In this document: positions 16,142-25,612 of the stretch, piece after piece
How positions within the stretch are numbered: the stretch's first letter is position 1
How the letters are laid out: each line of letters opens with the position of its first letter
Assembly: GCA_937873205.1 (NCBI GenBank)
Contig: CALMVO010000073.1
Span: 1 to 32,367, forward strand
Reading direction: 5' to 3'
DNA length: 32,367 nucleotides
Origin: an uncultured Acetobacteraceae bacterium
Lineage (GTDB): Bacteria; Pseudomonadota; Alphaproteobacteria; Acetobacterales; Acetobacteraceae
Program-made: the position numbers and the translations under genes
Notes under the pieces: generated by a model
Seen by the model: the letters and a program-made list of their open reading frames with translations, nothing else
Told to the model about the DNA's origin: nothing
Databases searched by the model: none

Positions 16142-16640
16142 CGATAGCGATAAGGGCGTCGCCTTCGGGGATCACGAAGGCCGGCGACGGGCCGACGCGC
16201 GGCCTGCTGATCGAGGGCTGGCGTCGCGTCAACCATTCTTACGCCCTCATCAACCAGCATCAGATCCTGGCGATGCTGCGGACGGCCGGGGTCTCGATGT
16301 GGCATCGCGACCTGCCGTTCCATGGCCCTGACTGGAACGACCGCGACAACGACAGCGGCTTCGGCACCGATGAGGCGGCGTTGCTGGCCGCGGTGCCGCC
16401 ACCGGACGAGGCCACCCGTCCGGATGCGGTCTATCGGATCTGCACGCCGTCCCTGCCGCCCTGTACAGCCTGTCCGACCACGACGTTCATGGTCATCGAG
16501 ATCGGCCTGTCCCTGGACCACTTCTCCGACGGCCGCCCGGAGCGCTACACGCGCGAATGCGACCGGATCGTCACGCCCTCGCCCTGGTCGCGCGACAGGC
16601 TGGTCGAATGGGGCTTCGATCCCGAGCACATCGAGAAACC
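16142..16640 (+). pseudogene. Truncated glycosyltransferase remnant (N-terminal half)
   Basis: An open stretch in the frame of 16201 encodes recognisable glycosyltransferase N-terminal sequence: RGLLIEGWRRVNHSYALINQHQILAM in pieces, then MWHRDLPFHGPDW, EAALLAAVPPPDE, DAVYRI, and RIVTPSPWSRDRLVEWGFDP, the usual block just before the nucleotide-sugar site of group 1 family enzymes. No proper start is visible upstream. The protein match stops near 16635 where a VxVVPHGVD-like motif should follow; the sequence then turns into the antisense of a hydrolase fragment. The middle (ICTPSLPPCTACPTTTF) looks decayed. It is a 5' fragment left by rearrangement, without function. Confidence 0.65.
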
Positions 16641-16850
16641 CGGCCATGCAAGCTGTCAGCGCGCGGATCGACATCGGCTCGGGCAGCCCGTGCGAGTTGC
16701 CGAGACCCGGCAGGTCGACCGCGATCGTGCGGACGGTCGGTGCCAGCAGCGGCAACAGGGGCTCGAAGAAGCGGTGGCCGCGGAGGCATCCCGCCGACCA
16801 GCAGTACAGGATGCCCGATCGCCGAACGAGCACGGCAGCTTCCGTGAAGG
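16625..16850 (-). pseudogene. Truncated alpha/beta-hydrolase remnant
   Basis: On the minus strand, about 70 codons match the N-terminal part of an alpha/beta hydrolase: GHRFFEPLLPLLAPTVRTIAVDLPGLGNSHGLPEPMS, then LTACMAGFLDVLGIE. The catalytic nucleophile, acid and His regions are all missing; after about 16625 the frame continues only as antisense of the glycosyltransferase fragment. The oxyanion segment at the start (ILYCWSAGCLRG) is odd, so the 5' end may also be damaged. It is a gene fragment abutting another fragment in opposite orientation. Confidence 0.55.
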
Positions 16851-16986
16851 GCGAGGTATGACCCGCGGTGCCATCCTGCCAGGATCGGAAACTACCCGAG
16901 AGCCTTCTTGTGCAGACCGTCCGGTTTTGGCTGGTCGGACGGCGCGGCGGCGACGCTCCGGGCGGCGTTCGGTCCGGAGGCCGGCG

Positions 16987-18351
16987 TCACCGCGCCGCGG
17001 GACGGATCACGCCGACGCCGTTCTCGATCGTGATGCGGGTGCCGAACCGAGCCGACAGGCGCTGCAGGCGGGCAAGGATGCGAAGCGCCTGGGCGGGATC
17101 GGCCGGGTGCGGCATGCCGCCGCCGGGGCCGGCTTCGGCGTCGATCTGCATCGGGTGCAGCCGGATCTCCTGCAGCGTCCTGCCGCTGAACGTGCTGACC
17201 GGCACCACCGTCTCGAACAGCTCGGGCGGGAACTGCATCACCTCGCCGTAGGCGTTGGTGTAGCTGCGCCGACCGCCGAAATCGAAGAACAGGCTGCCCA
17301 GGCTGTAGAAGATCGGCCGGCCTCGGTAGAGCTCGATCCCGCCCAGTACGTGCGGGCCGGTGCGCACCACGGCGTCCGCACCGGCGTCGATCGCGGCATG
17401 GAACAGCGCCGGCTCGAAGGCGGCCGGCTCCGGATCGTTCGGACTCGGCGCCTCGTCGGCCCGGTGCAGTGCCATCGGCTCGAAGTCGGGCGGCGGCGAG
17501 GGATCGTCGCCGCCGGCGGTCTCGTGCGCATGGACCCCGAACAGCACGAAGCGGGCGCGGGCGCGGGCGGCGCGGATCGCCGACAGGATCGCGGTCTCGT
17601 CCGCCGGGTCCATCTCCCAGGCGAAGCCCGGCGCGGACGCGGCGCGGAACAGCTGGTCGGAGATCCGTAAGCTGCCGCCGTTCCAGATCCCGGCCGCGCC
17701 GGCGAGCGTGCGCAGGACCTGCAGCTGGTCGGGCGGGAGCAGCCGGACCTCGTGCACGTGCAGCGGGTTCAGGCCCGGGCGGGGCTGGGAGGTTAGGCCG
17801 TGCCGGGTGATCGCCGGGCCCGCCACGGCCATCGGCGGGAAGGTGGAGGCCGCATCGACGACACCGACCAGCCCGTGCGCGGTCGGCAGGAACGCGGGTG
17901 CCCGCGCCCCGTCGAGGTCGAGCCCGGCACCGGCCTGTGCGAGGCCGGCGGCGGCGAGAGTGTGCAGGGTCGCGACCAGACCGTCGCTGCCCCAGTCGGT
18001 GGCATGGTTGTTCGCCTTCGACACGACCGAGAGCCCCATGGCACGCATCGTCCGCGCTGCCCCCGCGCGCTGCAGCGGAGTGCCGCCGCCATTCTCCGCC
18101 GCCGGGAAGCCGGTGAAGCGCTCGAGGTCGAAGATCGAGCCCTCCTGGTTGGCGAAGCCGAGATCGGCGCCCCGGAACAGGGCGGCCACCTGCGTGAAGC
18201 CGGCATCGTCCGGTGCCGGCCACGGATGGTACGGCCCGATCATGTCGCCGCCGGCGGCGAAGGTGAACGCGTCGTCCTGCGCCTGGGCGGAAGAGGGGGG
18301 AGTGGCGGCGACGGCGAGTGCTGCGCACAGCAGGGCGAACGGTCGACGCAT
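16987..18351 (-). CDS. CapA/PgsA-type metallophosphoesterase-fold protein, secreted
   Basis: Protein of 454 residues with a signal peptide (about 1-24, ending SSAQAQ) and a CapA-family domain, a calcineurin-like fold found in poly-gamma-glutamate capsule proteins and many uncharacterised exported proteins. Motifs in order: GGDMIG at 34-39, NQEGS at 69-72, KANNHATDWG around 112-121, a GVHAHET block, and GPHVLGGIELYRGRPIFYSLGSLFFDF. These correspond to metal-ligand positions of the family, so a metal-dependent hydrolase is plausible, but no capB/capC-like genes are nearby and the substrate is unknown. It is followed downstream only by remnants; a GC-rich hairpin without a T tract lies at 16917-16942. 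Acts in the periplasm. Confidence 0.88.
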   Translation of the reverse strand: MRRPFALLCAALAVAATPPSSAQAQDDAFTFAAGGDMIGPYHPWPAPDDAGFTQVAALFRGADLGFANQEGSIFDLERFTGFPAAENGGGTPLQRAGAARTMRAMGLSVVSKANNHATDWGSDGLVATLHTLAAAGLAQAGAGLDLDGARAPAFLPTAHGLVGVVDAASTFPPMAVAGPAITRHGLTSQPRPGLNPLHVHEVRLLPPDQLQVLRTLAGAAGIWNGGSLRISDQLFRAASAPGFAWEMDPADETAILSAIRAARARARFVLFGVHAHETAGGDDPSPPPDFEPMALHRADEAPSPNDPEPAAFEPALFHAAIDAGADAVVRTGPHVLGGIELYRGRPIFYSLGSLFFDFGGRRSYTNAYGEVMQFPPELFETVVPVSTFSGRTLQEIRLHPMQIDAEAGPGGGMPHPADPAQALRILARLQRLSARFGTRITIENGVGVIRPAAR

Positions 18352-18425
18352 CGGGTGTCTCCGTGAGGTGGCGGCATGGGCTGACGTGACCCTGCCGCCG
18401 GCCCGCGGCCGATGCGGGTCCCGGA

Positions 18426-19391
18426 TCAGCGCAGCGGCAACGGCACGTTGTTGACCAGCAGCGTGCCGTCCCGCCAGGACAGGGTCCAGGCAAGGGTGTC
18501 GCCACTGCGGTGCGCCACCAGCCTGGCCAGGAACAGGGCGGTGTGCAGCCGTTCCAGGCCGGGCACGCCGGCGGCGTCGATCAGCCCGTCGAAGCCGCGC
18601 ACGCTGACCTCGCCCTCGCCAGCGCTGGCCTGCGTGTCCGGGCCGAGCAGGGCCTGGCCGTGGCCGTCGAGCGTGCTGTCGCCGCGCGTCGCGTGGAGCG
18701 CCTCGACCGTCATCTGGATCCCGCTGTCACGGGCGCCGGCCACCAGCGCCGGCAGCTCCGCGGCCGGGATCGACACGCGCAGCGTCAGCGCCTCCGGCGT
18801 CAGCGCTGCCGCCTCGCCGTTACTGATCACGCCGTCCAGCGTCGCCTCCAGGCGGGCGGTCGGCCCGCCGGTCAGCCGCAGCGACAGGTGGCGGGCGCCG
18901 AACCGCGCTCGGCCGGCGCGGACCGCCACGCCCGACCAGCTGAAGCCGGCGCCGTCGCCCGCCCGCAGTGCCTGCGCCAGCGGCCGCAGCGCCTGCCGCA
19001 GCACCAGGTCCGGGCAGCCGCCGTCACGGTGGCCGGACAGCGCGGTGAGCAGGGCGGCCGCGGCGGCGGTCGAGGCCTGCTCGAGCGCGGACGGTGCCAG
19101 CGCGGCGGGGCCCTGCACGTCCGCATGCAGGTGGGCGGCATGCAGCGACGGCGCCGCGGTGAGGCCCGGTAACAGCAGCTCGAGGCCGCCGGCGTCGAAG
19201 CCCACGCGCGGACCGTCCCCCTCGTGCAGGCTGACGCTGCCAGCGGTGGCGCAGCCGCCGGGCAGGTCGAGCTCGGCCGCGCGTGCCGGGGACGAGACCG
19301 CCAGGCAGGCCGCCAGTATCGAGGCCAGCATCGGAGCCGGCATCGGCGAGATCATCCGTCCCGCGGCACGTAGTTTGGAGAACCGTGTCAT
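18426..19391 (-). CDS. Secreted protein of unknown function (possibly DUF2125/DUF945-like)
   Basis: Protein of 321 residues with an export signal best seen from the second Met (residue 13): MISPMPAPMLASILAACLAVSSPARA. The mature part is beta-rich, with repeating amphipathic strands (HLHADVQG, FSWSGVAVRAGRARFGARHLSLRLTG, LTLRVSIPAAELPALV, VEALHATRGDSTLDGHG) and ends TLAWTLSWRDGTLLVNNVPLPL. This layout recalls alphaproteobacterial DUF2125/DUF945-type periplasmic proteins that measure lipid or envelope states, but I cannot assign it. The start is uncertain between ATG 19391, 19355 and 19343; none has a strong ribosome site. It lies 74 bp before the CapA-type gene and may be co-transcribed with it. 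Confidence 0.7.
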   Translation of the reverse strand: MTRFSKLRAAGRMISPMPAPMLASILAACLAVSSPARAAELDLPGGCATAGSVSLHEGDGPRVGFDAGGLELLLPGLTAAPSLHAAHLHADVQGPAALAPSALEQASTAAAAALLTALSGHRDGGCPDLVLRQALRPLAQALRAGDGAGFSWSGVAVRAGRARFGARHLSLRLTGGPTARLEATLDGVISNGEAAALTPEALTLRVSIPAAELPALVAGARDSGIQMTVEALHATRGDSTLDGHGQALLGPDTQASAGEGEVSVRGFDGLIDAAGVPGLERLHTALFLARLVAHRSGDTLAWTLSWRDGTLLVNNVPLPLR

Positions 19392-19473
19392 CGGGGGCTA
19401 AGGGTGGCCCAGCCTTCGCGCGGAGGCAACCGAGGGCGCAGGACCGGGACCGCCGCCGAGGGACTGGATCAGC

Positions 19474-20433
19474 ATGCTCAAGCCCGACCCGTTCCTGCTG
19501 GCGCTGATCGCGACCGTGTTGCTGGCCTCGTTCCTGCCGTGCCGGGGCCAGGCGGTACCGGTGTTCCACGGCCTCACGATCGCCGTCATCGCGCTGATGT
19601 TCTTCATGCAGGGGGCGCGGCTGTCGCGGGCGGCGATCCTGACCGGGCTCGGCCATTGGCGGCTGCATCTGGCGATCCTCGGCTGCACCTTCGTGCTGTT
19701 CCCGTTGCTGGGGCTCGGCCTGCACGCGCTGCTTCCCGGCCTGCTGACCCCCAGCCTGTGGCTCGGCGTGCTGTTCGTCTGCGTGCTGCCCTCCACCGTG
19801 CAGTCCTCGATCGCGTTCACCTCGATCGCGCACGGCAACATCCCGGCCGCGGTCTGCTCGGCGACCGCGTCCAACCTGTTCGGCATCGCGCTGACGCCGC
19901 TGCTCACTGGGCTGGTGCTGGCGGGCGCCACGCATGGCCACGGCGTGTCGGCGGGCGGCGTGCTGGACATCGTGCTGCAGCTGCTGCTGCCGTTCCTGGC
20001 CGGGCAGCTGTTGCAGCCGCTGCTCGGCGGCTGGGCGCTGCGGCGCCGCCGCCTGCTCAGCCTCACCGACCGCGGCTCGGTGCTGATCGTGGTCTACACC
20101 GCGTTCAGCGAGGCGGTGGTGCAGGGGCTCTGGCACCAGGTGCCGGCGAGCCAGCTCGCCCTGGTGCTGGCGGTCGACGCCGTGCTGCTGGCGGCGGTGC
20201 TGCTGGCCACCCGCCTCGGCGCGCAAGCCGCCGGCTTCGCCACCGCCGACGAGATCGCAATCGTGTTCTGCGGCTCCAAGAAGACGCTGGCCTCCGGAGT
20301 GCCCATGGCGGGCGTGCTGTTCCCGGCGGCGATCGTCGGCCAGATCGTGCTGCCGCTGATGATCTTCCACCAGCTGCAGCTGTTCGTCTGTGCGGTGCTG
20401 GCCCGGCGCTACGCGCGGCGGGCGGGGGCGTAG
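19474..20433 (+). CDS. SBF-like bile acid:sodium symporter family transporter
   Basis: Membrane protein of 319 residues with about ten hydrophobic helices, of the SBF-like group (relatives of human SLC10A7 and yeast Rch1). Diagnostic segments are MFFMQGARLS near residue 45, VCVLPSTVQSSIAFTSIAHGNIPAAVCSATASNLFGIALTPLL in the middle (the first half of the crossover site), and FCGSKKTLASGVPMAGVLFP near 268-287, which is nearly invariant in this group. Bile acid transport is not implied; relatives affect calcium homeostasis or move unknown organic anions. It is divergent from the secreted protein at 19391, separated by 82 bp. Confidence 0.9.
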   Translation: MLKPDPFLLALIATVLLASFLPCRGQAVPVFHGLTIAVIALMFFMQGARLSRAAILTGLGHWRLHLAILGCTFVLFPLLGLGLHALLPGLLTPSLWLGVLFVCVLPSTVQSSIAFTSIAHGNIPAAVCSATASNLFGIALTPLLTGLVLAGATHGHGVSAGGVLDIVLQLLLPFLAGQLLQPLLGGWALRRRRLLSLTDRGSVLIVVYTAFSEAVVQGLWHQVPASQLALVLAVDAVLLAAVLLATRLGAQAAGFATADEIAIVFCGSKKTLASGVPMAGVLFPAAIVGQIVLPLMIFHQLQLFVCAVLARRYARRAGA

Positions 20434-20659
20434 AACCAGGATCTCGACAAGGCTCTCGCGGCCGGCGTGACCGGCGGACGGTCCGTGATCCGGTCCAACG
20501 CGATGCCGAGGATGCCAGGCCGGGCTGGGCGATCGGCCGAGGCCATGCTCGGCAACGGCCGACGCGACGTCCCGGTCCGCCTCGGCCTCGATACGAAGAC
20601 CTGAGACACGCGACGTTCAACGGACAGACGAGGCTCCGGCAGCCCGCCGTATCCCGGCC

Positions 20660-21868
20660 TCAGGCGCGACCATGGGTGGGAGCGCCCACGTTGGCGATCA
20701 TCTCGCCGAACGGGCCGGCGTTGTGCGCCGGGCCGTAGCCGTTTCCGGTGGTGGCCTTCAGCGGCAGCCTGGGGAACACCAGCTCCGCGAAGCGGTAGCA
20801 CTCCTCGAGGTGCGGGTAGCCGGACATGATGAAGCGGTCGATGCCAAGCGCCATGTACTCCCTCATCCGTGTCGCCACCTGCTCCGGATCGCCGACCAGC
20901 GCGGTGCCCGCGCCACCCCGTACCAGCCCGACCCCGGCCCACAGGTTCGGCGAGATCTCCAGCCCTTCGCGGCCGCCGCGGTGCAAGCTGGCCATGCGCT
21001 GCTGGCCCACGCTGTCGAACCGCGAGAACGCCGCCTGCGCCCGGACGATATCCTCGTCGCTGACGTGCCGGATCAGGGCATCGGCGGCCGCCCACGCCGC
21101 GTCCGCGGTCTCGCGCACGATGACGTGCAGCCGGATGCCGAACGACATCGTTCGCCCATGTGCCTCTGCCAGCGCCCGAACCTGCGCGATCTTCTCCGCC
21201 ACCGCCGCCGGCGGCTCGCCCCAGGTCAGGTAGACGTCGACGTGCTCGGCCGCGACCCGCTGGCCGACCTCGGACGACCCGCCGAAGTAGAGCGGCGGAT
21301 AGGGCTGCTGCACCGGCGGAAACAGTAGGCGGCCGGCCTGGCTGCGCAGATGAGCGCCCTCGAAATCGACGGCCTCTCCCGCCATCAGCCGGCGCCAGAT
21401 GTGCAGGTATTCGTCGGTCGCCTCGTAGCGTGCGGCGTGATCTAGGAAGACGCCGTCGCCCGCAAGCTCCGCCGGATCGCCGCCGGTCACCACGTTGACC
21501 AGCAGCCGGCCGCCGGACAGGCGGTCGAAGGTCGCCGCCATGCGCGCGGTCATCGCCGGCTCCGACAGCCCGGGTCGCACCGCGACCAGAAATCGCACCC
21601 GCTGCGTCAACGGGATCATCGACGATGCGACGACCCAGGAATCCTCGCACGATTTCCCGGTCGGCAGCAGCATGCCGAAGTAGCCGAGTTCATCCGCCGC
21701 CCGCGCCACCTGGCTCAGGTAGTTCAACGTGACGTGGCGTGCGCCGACCTGCGAGCCGAGGTGGCGGCCGTCGCCATGCGTCGGCAGGAACCACAGCACG
21801 TCGGTCTCGCGAGCCGGATGGTGACCGACGACGGCATGATGAGAGGCCTGGACGGTATCGGGAACCAC
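20660..21868 (-). CDS. ssuD: FMNH2-dependent alkanesulfonate monooxygenase
   Basis: Flavin-dependent monooxygenase of 402 residues that cleaves C1-and-longer alkanesulfonates to aldehyde and sulfite, using FMNH2 and O2 in the cytoplasm. It follows SsuD of Escherichia coli closely along the chain: [33 protein letters not shown] (including the active-site Cys), [54 protein letters not shown] and [21 protein letters not shown]. The start is GTG 21868, with GGAGGG about 6 nt upstream; this leaves an N-terminal extension of about 22 residues relative to E. coli. The gene is divergent from ssuA across a 113-bp gap. It needs a flavin reductase (SsuE), and none is visible in the window. Confidence 0.95.
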   Translation of the reverse strand: MVPDTVQASHHAVVGHHPARETDVLWFLPTHGDGRHLGSQVGARHVTLNYLSQVARAADELGYFGMLLPTGKSCEDSWVVASSMIPLTQRVRFLVAVRPGLSEPAMTARMAATFDRLSGGRLLVNVVTGGDPAELAGDGVFLDHAARYEATDEYLHIWRRLMAGEAVDFEGAHLRSQAGRLLFPPVQQPYPPLYFGGSSEVGQRVAAEHVDVYLTWGEPPAAVAEKIAQVRALAEAHGRTMSFGIRLHVIVRETADAAWAAADALIRHVSDEDIVRAQAAFSRFDSVGQQRMASLHRGGREGLEISPNLWAGVGLVRGGAGTALVGDPEQVATRMREYMALGIDRFIMSGYPHLEECYRFAELVFPRLPLKATTGNGYGPAHNAGPFGEMIANVGAPTHGRA

Positions 21869-21946
21869 GGCGCCCTCCGGGTTGGTTGGCCAAGGCGCAT
21901 CGGGTTGCACCGACGCCGCAAACAATCCTAGAGAAGAGCGTGAAAT

Positions 21947-21959
21947 CGTGCAATGCACG
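21947..21959. promoter_or_regulatory. Palindrome in ssuD/ssuA divergent region, candidate operator
   Basis: CGTGCA-A-TGCACG is a perfect 13-bp palindrome, 23 bp upstream of the ssuA start and 79 bp from the ssuD start. Its place between two divergent sulfonate genes suits a shared regulator, but no regulator gene is present nearby and the motif is not one I can name. Confidence 0.35.
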
Positions 21960-21981
21960 GACAAGACACGGAGTATACGAG

Positions 21982-22926
21982 TTGTCCTTGACGAGACGCC
22001 TGGCCCTGACGGGCGCGGCCGCCCTGCTGGCGGCGCCCGTACGCGCTTTCGCGGCGACGTCGCGAACGGTGCGGATCGGTTACCAGCGCTACGGCACCCT
22101 GATCATCCTCAAGCACACCGGGATGCTGGAACAGGCCCTGGCGCCAACCGAAACCAAGGTGAGCTGGAGCGAGTTCGCGGCAGGTCCGCAGCTGCTGCAG
22201 GCGATGGCGGCGGGCGCGATCGATTTCGGCATCACCGGCGACGCACCGCCCATCATCGCCCAGGCGGCGAGCGACCGGGTGGTCTATGTGGGCCACGAGC
22301 CGCCGGCGCCCTTCGGCGAGGCCATCATCGTCCCGGCGACGAGCCCGATCCGCGACGTCGCCGGGCTGAGGGGGAGGACGGTCGGGCTCAACCGGGCCTC
22401 CAACGTGGAGTGGCTGCTGCTGGCGGCGTTGGCGAGGGCCGGACTGACCATGGCGGATATCCGGCCGGTGTTCCTGGTGCCAGGCTCGGCGCGACCGGCC
22501 TTCGACAGCGGCCGGCTGGATGCCTGGGCGATCTGGGATCCCTATCTGTCCTCGGCGGAGAGCGGCATGCCCACCCGGGTGCTGACGCAGGCGGACGGGC
22601 TGGTCGGCAACCGGCAGTTCTTCCTGGCCGCACGGAGCTTCGCAAAGGCCAATCCCGATCTGGTTCGGCTGCTCTTGGTGCAGATGGCGCGCTCCGATGC
22701 CTGGTCGGCGGTGCATCACGCCGAGGTCGCCCAGTACCTCGCCGCGGACACCGGCCTGCCGGTGTCCGTGGTGCGCCGAGCGGTCGACCGGCTGAGCTTC
22801 GGCGTGGCGCCGATGACGCCGGACGTGGTCGCCGAGCAGCAGCAGATCGCCGATGCCTTCTTCAGCCAGCACCTGCTGCCGGCCCGCCTTGCAGTGCGGG
22901 ATGCGGTGTGGACGCCTCCCGGCTGA
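21982..22926 (+). CDS. ssuA: Aliphatic sulfonate ABC transporter, substrate-binding protein
   Basis: Periplasmic binding protein of 314 residues that delivers sulfonates to the SsuCB importer. The N-terminus [25 protein letters not shown] is an export signal with an RR pair, possibly Tat-routed. The mature part has the NMT1/SsuA pattern: [87 protein letters not shown] 21982 is chosen because GGAG lies 8 nt upstream and it sits at the natural signal-peptide start; GTG 21940 is a longer alternative. Unusually, ssuA is parted from ssuCB by an oppositely oriented flavoprotein gene. Confidence 0.9.
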   Translation: MSLTRRLALTGAAALLAAPVRAFAATSRTVRIGYQRYGTLIILKHTGMLEQALAPTETKVSWSEFAAGPQLLQAMAAGAIDFGITGDAPPIIAQAASDRVVYVGHEPPAPFGEAIIVPATSPIRDVAGLRGRTVGLNRASNVEWLLLAALARAGLTMADIRPVFLVPGSARPAFDSGRLDAWAIWDPYLSSAESGMPTRVLTQADGLVGNRQFFLAARSFAKANPDLVRLLLVQMARSDAWSAVHHAEVAQYLAADTGLPVSVVRRAVDRLSFGVAPMTPDVVAEQQQIADAFFSQHLLPARLAVRDAVWTPPG

Positions 22927-22934
22927 CGCGGTCG

Positions 22935-23003
22935 TATAACATCATCCGATCGAGCGGAGCCGTTCGAGCGGATGAAGATGCTCGTCAAACAACAATGCTC
23001 CAG
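22935..23003 (-). repeat. MITE-like repeat, decayed partial copy 4
   Basis: Reverse-oriented fragment of the element seen at 4975, 6351 and 26465. Read on the minus strand it runs CATTGTTGTTTGACGAGCATC, then a degraded form of the second hairpin, ending GATCGGATGATG. The first hairpin is missing, and the outer CTAG is changed to TATAC. It lies between the convergent stops of ssuA and the FAD/NAD(P) protein gene. Confidence 0.75.
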
Positions 23004-23038
23004 ACCCTCGCGAGCTCGCCCGCCGACGCGCGTCCGGA

Positions 23039-24496
23039 CTAGGCGGTCTTCCGGATCGGGGCGCGCGTCGGCATCCGCGCCGGCCTGCAGATGGCGGCGA
23101 GCCGATGGGACAGAAATTCTGCCTGCTGCCGGATATCCGGAACCGCAGTCATCTCCCAGAACGCACCCTTGGTCACCGGTCCGACCGCAAACAGCCTTCG
23201 GGAGATCTCGCCGGCGCGACTCAGCAGCGCGCAGCTGCCGGTCACGTCGAGGCCGAGGCAAAGCGGGTCTGGTCGAACCAGCCCCTTCTCGAGAAGCGAG
23301 CGGATGAGCGAGTGCCGGATGCGGGAGTAGTCGGCATTCGGGCCGGCGCAGTTTATCACGCGCCCGGAGACGACGCTGTCGAGATCGTCCCGTCCGCGCG
23401 GGCGATAGGATACGCACACGCGATCGTCCTTGATCGCGTAGGCCTTGATGTAGCCGACCAGTATCCGGAGTTGGCCGCGTCGCCGCGCGCTGTCGATCCG
23501 CTCCGCCACCGGGCCGGCGATGCGGTGACGGTGGACGTCCCACAACGGGCGGAGGTGGCGAAGGAAACGCTTCCGCTCGACAGGCTCCATCGCCTGCCAG
23601 ACCTCGGTCGTGATGGGGCGCAGCTCGTCGATGACCGTCTGCCAGCTCCCGCCGACTTCGGAAATTCGGGCGCTCCGCCGACGCAGGAGGCGGACAAAGG
23701 CCTTCACGTGCGTCGGGAAGGCGGGCGTGTCGGGGAGGACGGCGGACGCGCCCGAGACGGCGTGGCTGTTCGGAAGTAGGCCGCGGCGCGACAGGGCGAC
23801 GATGGGTCCGACATGGCCCTGGTCGAGGAGCGATATCACCGTATCGACCATCGTCAGTCCGGTCCCGATCAGCAATACCGGAACCTCGGGGGCCAGATCG
23901 GCCAGGGTATCGGGCGCCCAGGGATCGGGACGATAGAAGCGCGTGTCGTAGAAGGAGTGATCGGCGACGGGAGGAGGTGCCGGGGGGAAGTTTCCGACAG
24001 CCAACACCGCGCGATCGGCACGCAGCAGGCGCTCCCTGTCGAGGCATATGCAGAGGCCGTCTGCCTCCAGCGTGATGTCCATCACGTCGCCACGCACGAG
24101 CGTCAGGCGGTCAAGCGTGTCGCCCTTGATCTCGGCATTCAGAAGATGTCGAACATAGCTACCGAAAATGTGACGAGGAACGAAGGTGTTTGGCTCCACG
24201 GCCGCCCATTCGCCGTGGCGCCGAAGCCATTCGAGGAAATGCAGCGGGTTGCCGTGGAAGGCGCTCATCTTGGAGGCTGGCACGTTCAGCAGATGCGACG
24301 AGTTACCGGTCGCGTAGGCCGGTCCTCGCCCGAACTGGGCGTTGCGCTCGATCAGGAGGATGCGGACCGGCGTCTCCAACTGGCGCAGGAGATGAAGCGC
24401 CAGCAGCGTCCCGCTGAATCCGGCGCCGATGATGGCGATGGTCTGACACTCGTCAGACTCGATGGGCGTCGCCGGTGACGCGTTCGCTGACGTCAT
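23039..24496 (-). CDS. FAD/NAD(P)-binding protein, COG4529 (YdhS) type
   Basis: Flavoprotein of 485 residues with an N-terminal dinucleotide fold (TIAIIGAGFSGTLLALHLL, GxGxxG at residues 24-29) and a second nucleotide fold near 210 (LLIGTGLTMVDTVISLL). Other family blocks are GRGPAYATGNSSHLLNVPASKMSAF, FVPRHIFGSYV and a C-terminal VGPVTKGAFWEMTAVPDIRQQ. Proteins of this set are poorly characterised; some are thought to be oxidoreductases or hydroxylases. It has no signal peptide. It lies between ssuA and ssuC in the opposite direction, and its start faces ssuC across 260 bp. A role in sulfonate or sulfite redox chemistry, or in flavin supply, is possible but is only inferred from position. 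Confidence 0.85.
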   Translation of the reverse strand: MTSANASPATPIESDECQTIAIIGAGFSGTLLALHLLRQLETPVRILLIERNAQFGRGPAYATGNSSHLLNVPASKMSAFHGNPLHFLEWLRRHGEWAAVEPNTFVPRHIFGSYVRHLLNAEIKGDTLDRLTLVRGDVMDITLEADGLCICLDRERLLRADRAVLAVGNFPPAPPPVADHSFYDTRFYRPDPWAPDTLADLAPEVPVLLIGTGLTMVDTVISLLDQGHVGPIVALSRRGLLPNSHAVSGASAVLPDTPAFPTHVKAFVRLLRRRSARISEVGGSWQTVIDELRPITTEVWQAMEPVERKRFLRHLRPLWDVHRHRIAGPVAERIDSARRRGQLRILVGYIKAYAIKDDRVCVSYRPRGRDDLDSVVSGRVINCAGPNADYSRIRHSLIRSLLEKGLVRPDPLCLGLDVTGSCALLSRAGEISRRLFAVGPVTKGAFWEMTAVPDIRQQAEFLSHRLAAICRPARMPTRAPIRKTA

Positions 24497-24756
24497 GTCG
24501 CTGGCTCCTCGGTCGTGTGCGTCGTCACGTCTTGAAGCGTAGGGCGGGAAGAAGTCCAGGTGAAGGGCAGGCTGTCGACCCGGGGGAACATCCCCGCGCG
24601 TGTCCGACGGACGTCCCGAGCGGCCATTTCCGGTCGCCGCACCTCAACCCAGATGACCGCGTGCGGCTGGAAGCACGATTGAAGATCGGGTTATTCTTGA
24701 CCAACTGCAAGGGATGATGGTTTGTTGGCGCGGCCCAGAAGGCGGGAAGGCGGATC

Positions 24757-25596
24757 ATGCTTGAAACCACGGTCGAACGTGGGACCGTGATCGGGGGTAC
24801 GCGACGTCCCCCGCGTCGCGCGTTGCGACTGCCGACTCGCACCCTGCGCCGGCTGGTCTCGCCGCTGCTGATCCTGCTGCTGTGGCAGGCTGCGTCCTGG
24901 ACGGGGCTGGTGTCGCCACAGACCCTGGCCTCGCCGCTGCGCATCCTGTCGACCGCCACCGACCTGACCCGCGACGGTACCCTGCCCGAAAATCTGCTGG
25001 TCTCGCTGGCCCGTGCCGGCATCGGGCTGGCGATCGCCGTGGTCGCCGGCACCGGTCTCGCCTTGGCCGCCGGCCTGTCGCGGTTCGGCGAGGAGGCGAT
25101 CGATGCGCCGATGCAGATGCTGCGCACCCTGCCGGCGCTGGCGCTGGTGCCGCTGTTCATCCTGTGGTTCGGCATTGGCGAGTTGCCCAAGGTGGCGTTG
25201 GTGGCGCTCGGCTCGACGATCCCGATCTACCTCAACCTGTTCAAGGGCATCCGCTCGATCGACCCAAAGCTGCTGGAGATGGGGCGCACGCTCGGCCTGT
25301 CGCGCATCCAGACGGTCCGCCAGATCGTCCTGCCCGGGGCGCTGCCGGACCTGCTGACCGGCCTGCGGTTCTCGGTCGGCATCTCCTGGCTGATGCTGGT
25401 GGTGGCCGAGCAGGTCAACGCCAACTCCGGCATTGGCCACATGATGACCGACGCGGAGGACTTCCTGCGCACCGACATCATCCTGGTCGGGCTGCTGGTC
25501 TATGCGTTGCTGGGCCTCCTCAGCGACCAGATGGTGCGGACCCTGGAGCGTATCCTGCTGGCCTGGCAACCGGTCCGGGCGAGGGGCCCTCGATGA
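24757..25596 (+). CDS. ssuC: Aliphatic sulfonate ABC transporter, permease
   Basis: Inner-membrane permease of 279 residues with about six hydrophobic segments, the first at about 36-50 (LLILLLWQAASWTGL). The binding-protein-dependent transport signature for coupling to the ATPase is in the segment LLEMGRTLGLSRIQTVRQIVLPGALPDLL (about 170-198, EAA-type loop), followed by GLRFSVGISWLMLVVAEQ as in SsuC. The ATG 24757 has GGAAGGCGG just upstream. It lies 16 bp before ssuB and is the first gene of an ssuCB pair, which implies its own promoter in the 260 bp upstream; no strong hexamers were found there. TauC is the closest alternative. Confidence 0.93.
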   Translation: MLETTVERGTVIGGTRRPPRRALRLPTRTLRRLVSPLLILLLWQAASWTGLVSPQTLASPLRILSTATDLTRDGTLPENLLVSLARAGIGLAIAVVAGTGLALAAGLSRFGEEAIDAPMQMLRTLPALALVPLFILWFGIGELPKVALVALGSTIPIYLNLFKGIRSIDPKLLEMGRTLGLSRIQTVRQIVLPGALPDLLTGLRFSVGISWLMLVVAEQVNANSGIGHMMTDAEDFLRTDIILVGLLVYALLGLLSDQMVRTLERILLAWQPVRARGPR

Positions 25597-25612
25597 GCCT
25601 CAGGCGCAGCCG

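Noticed and set aside
16917-16942. Hairpin CCGTCCG/CGGACGG after the CapA-type gene as an intrinsic terminator
   Set aside because: Seven-bp stem with a 12-nt loop and no T tract in the leftward direction; too weak to call.
20434-20659. Possible gene remnant between the SBF-like transporter and ssuD
   Set aside because: Read in all frames; no family resemblance, start site or repeat structure could be supported.
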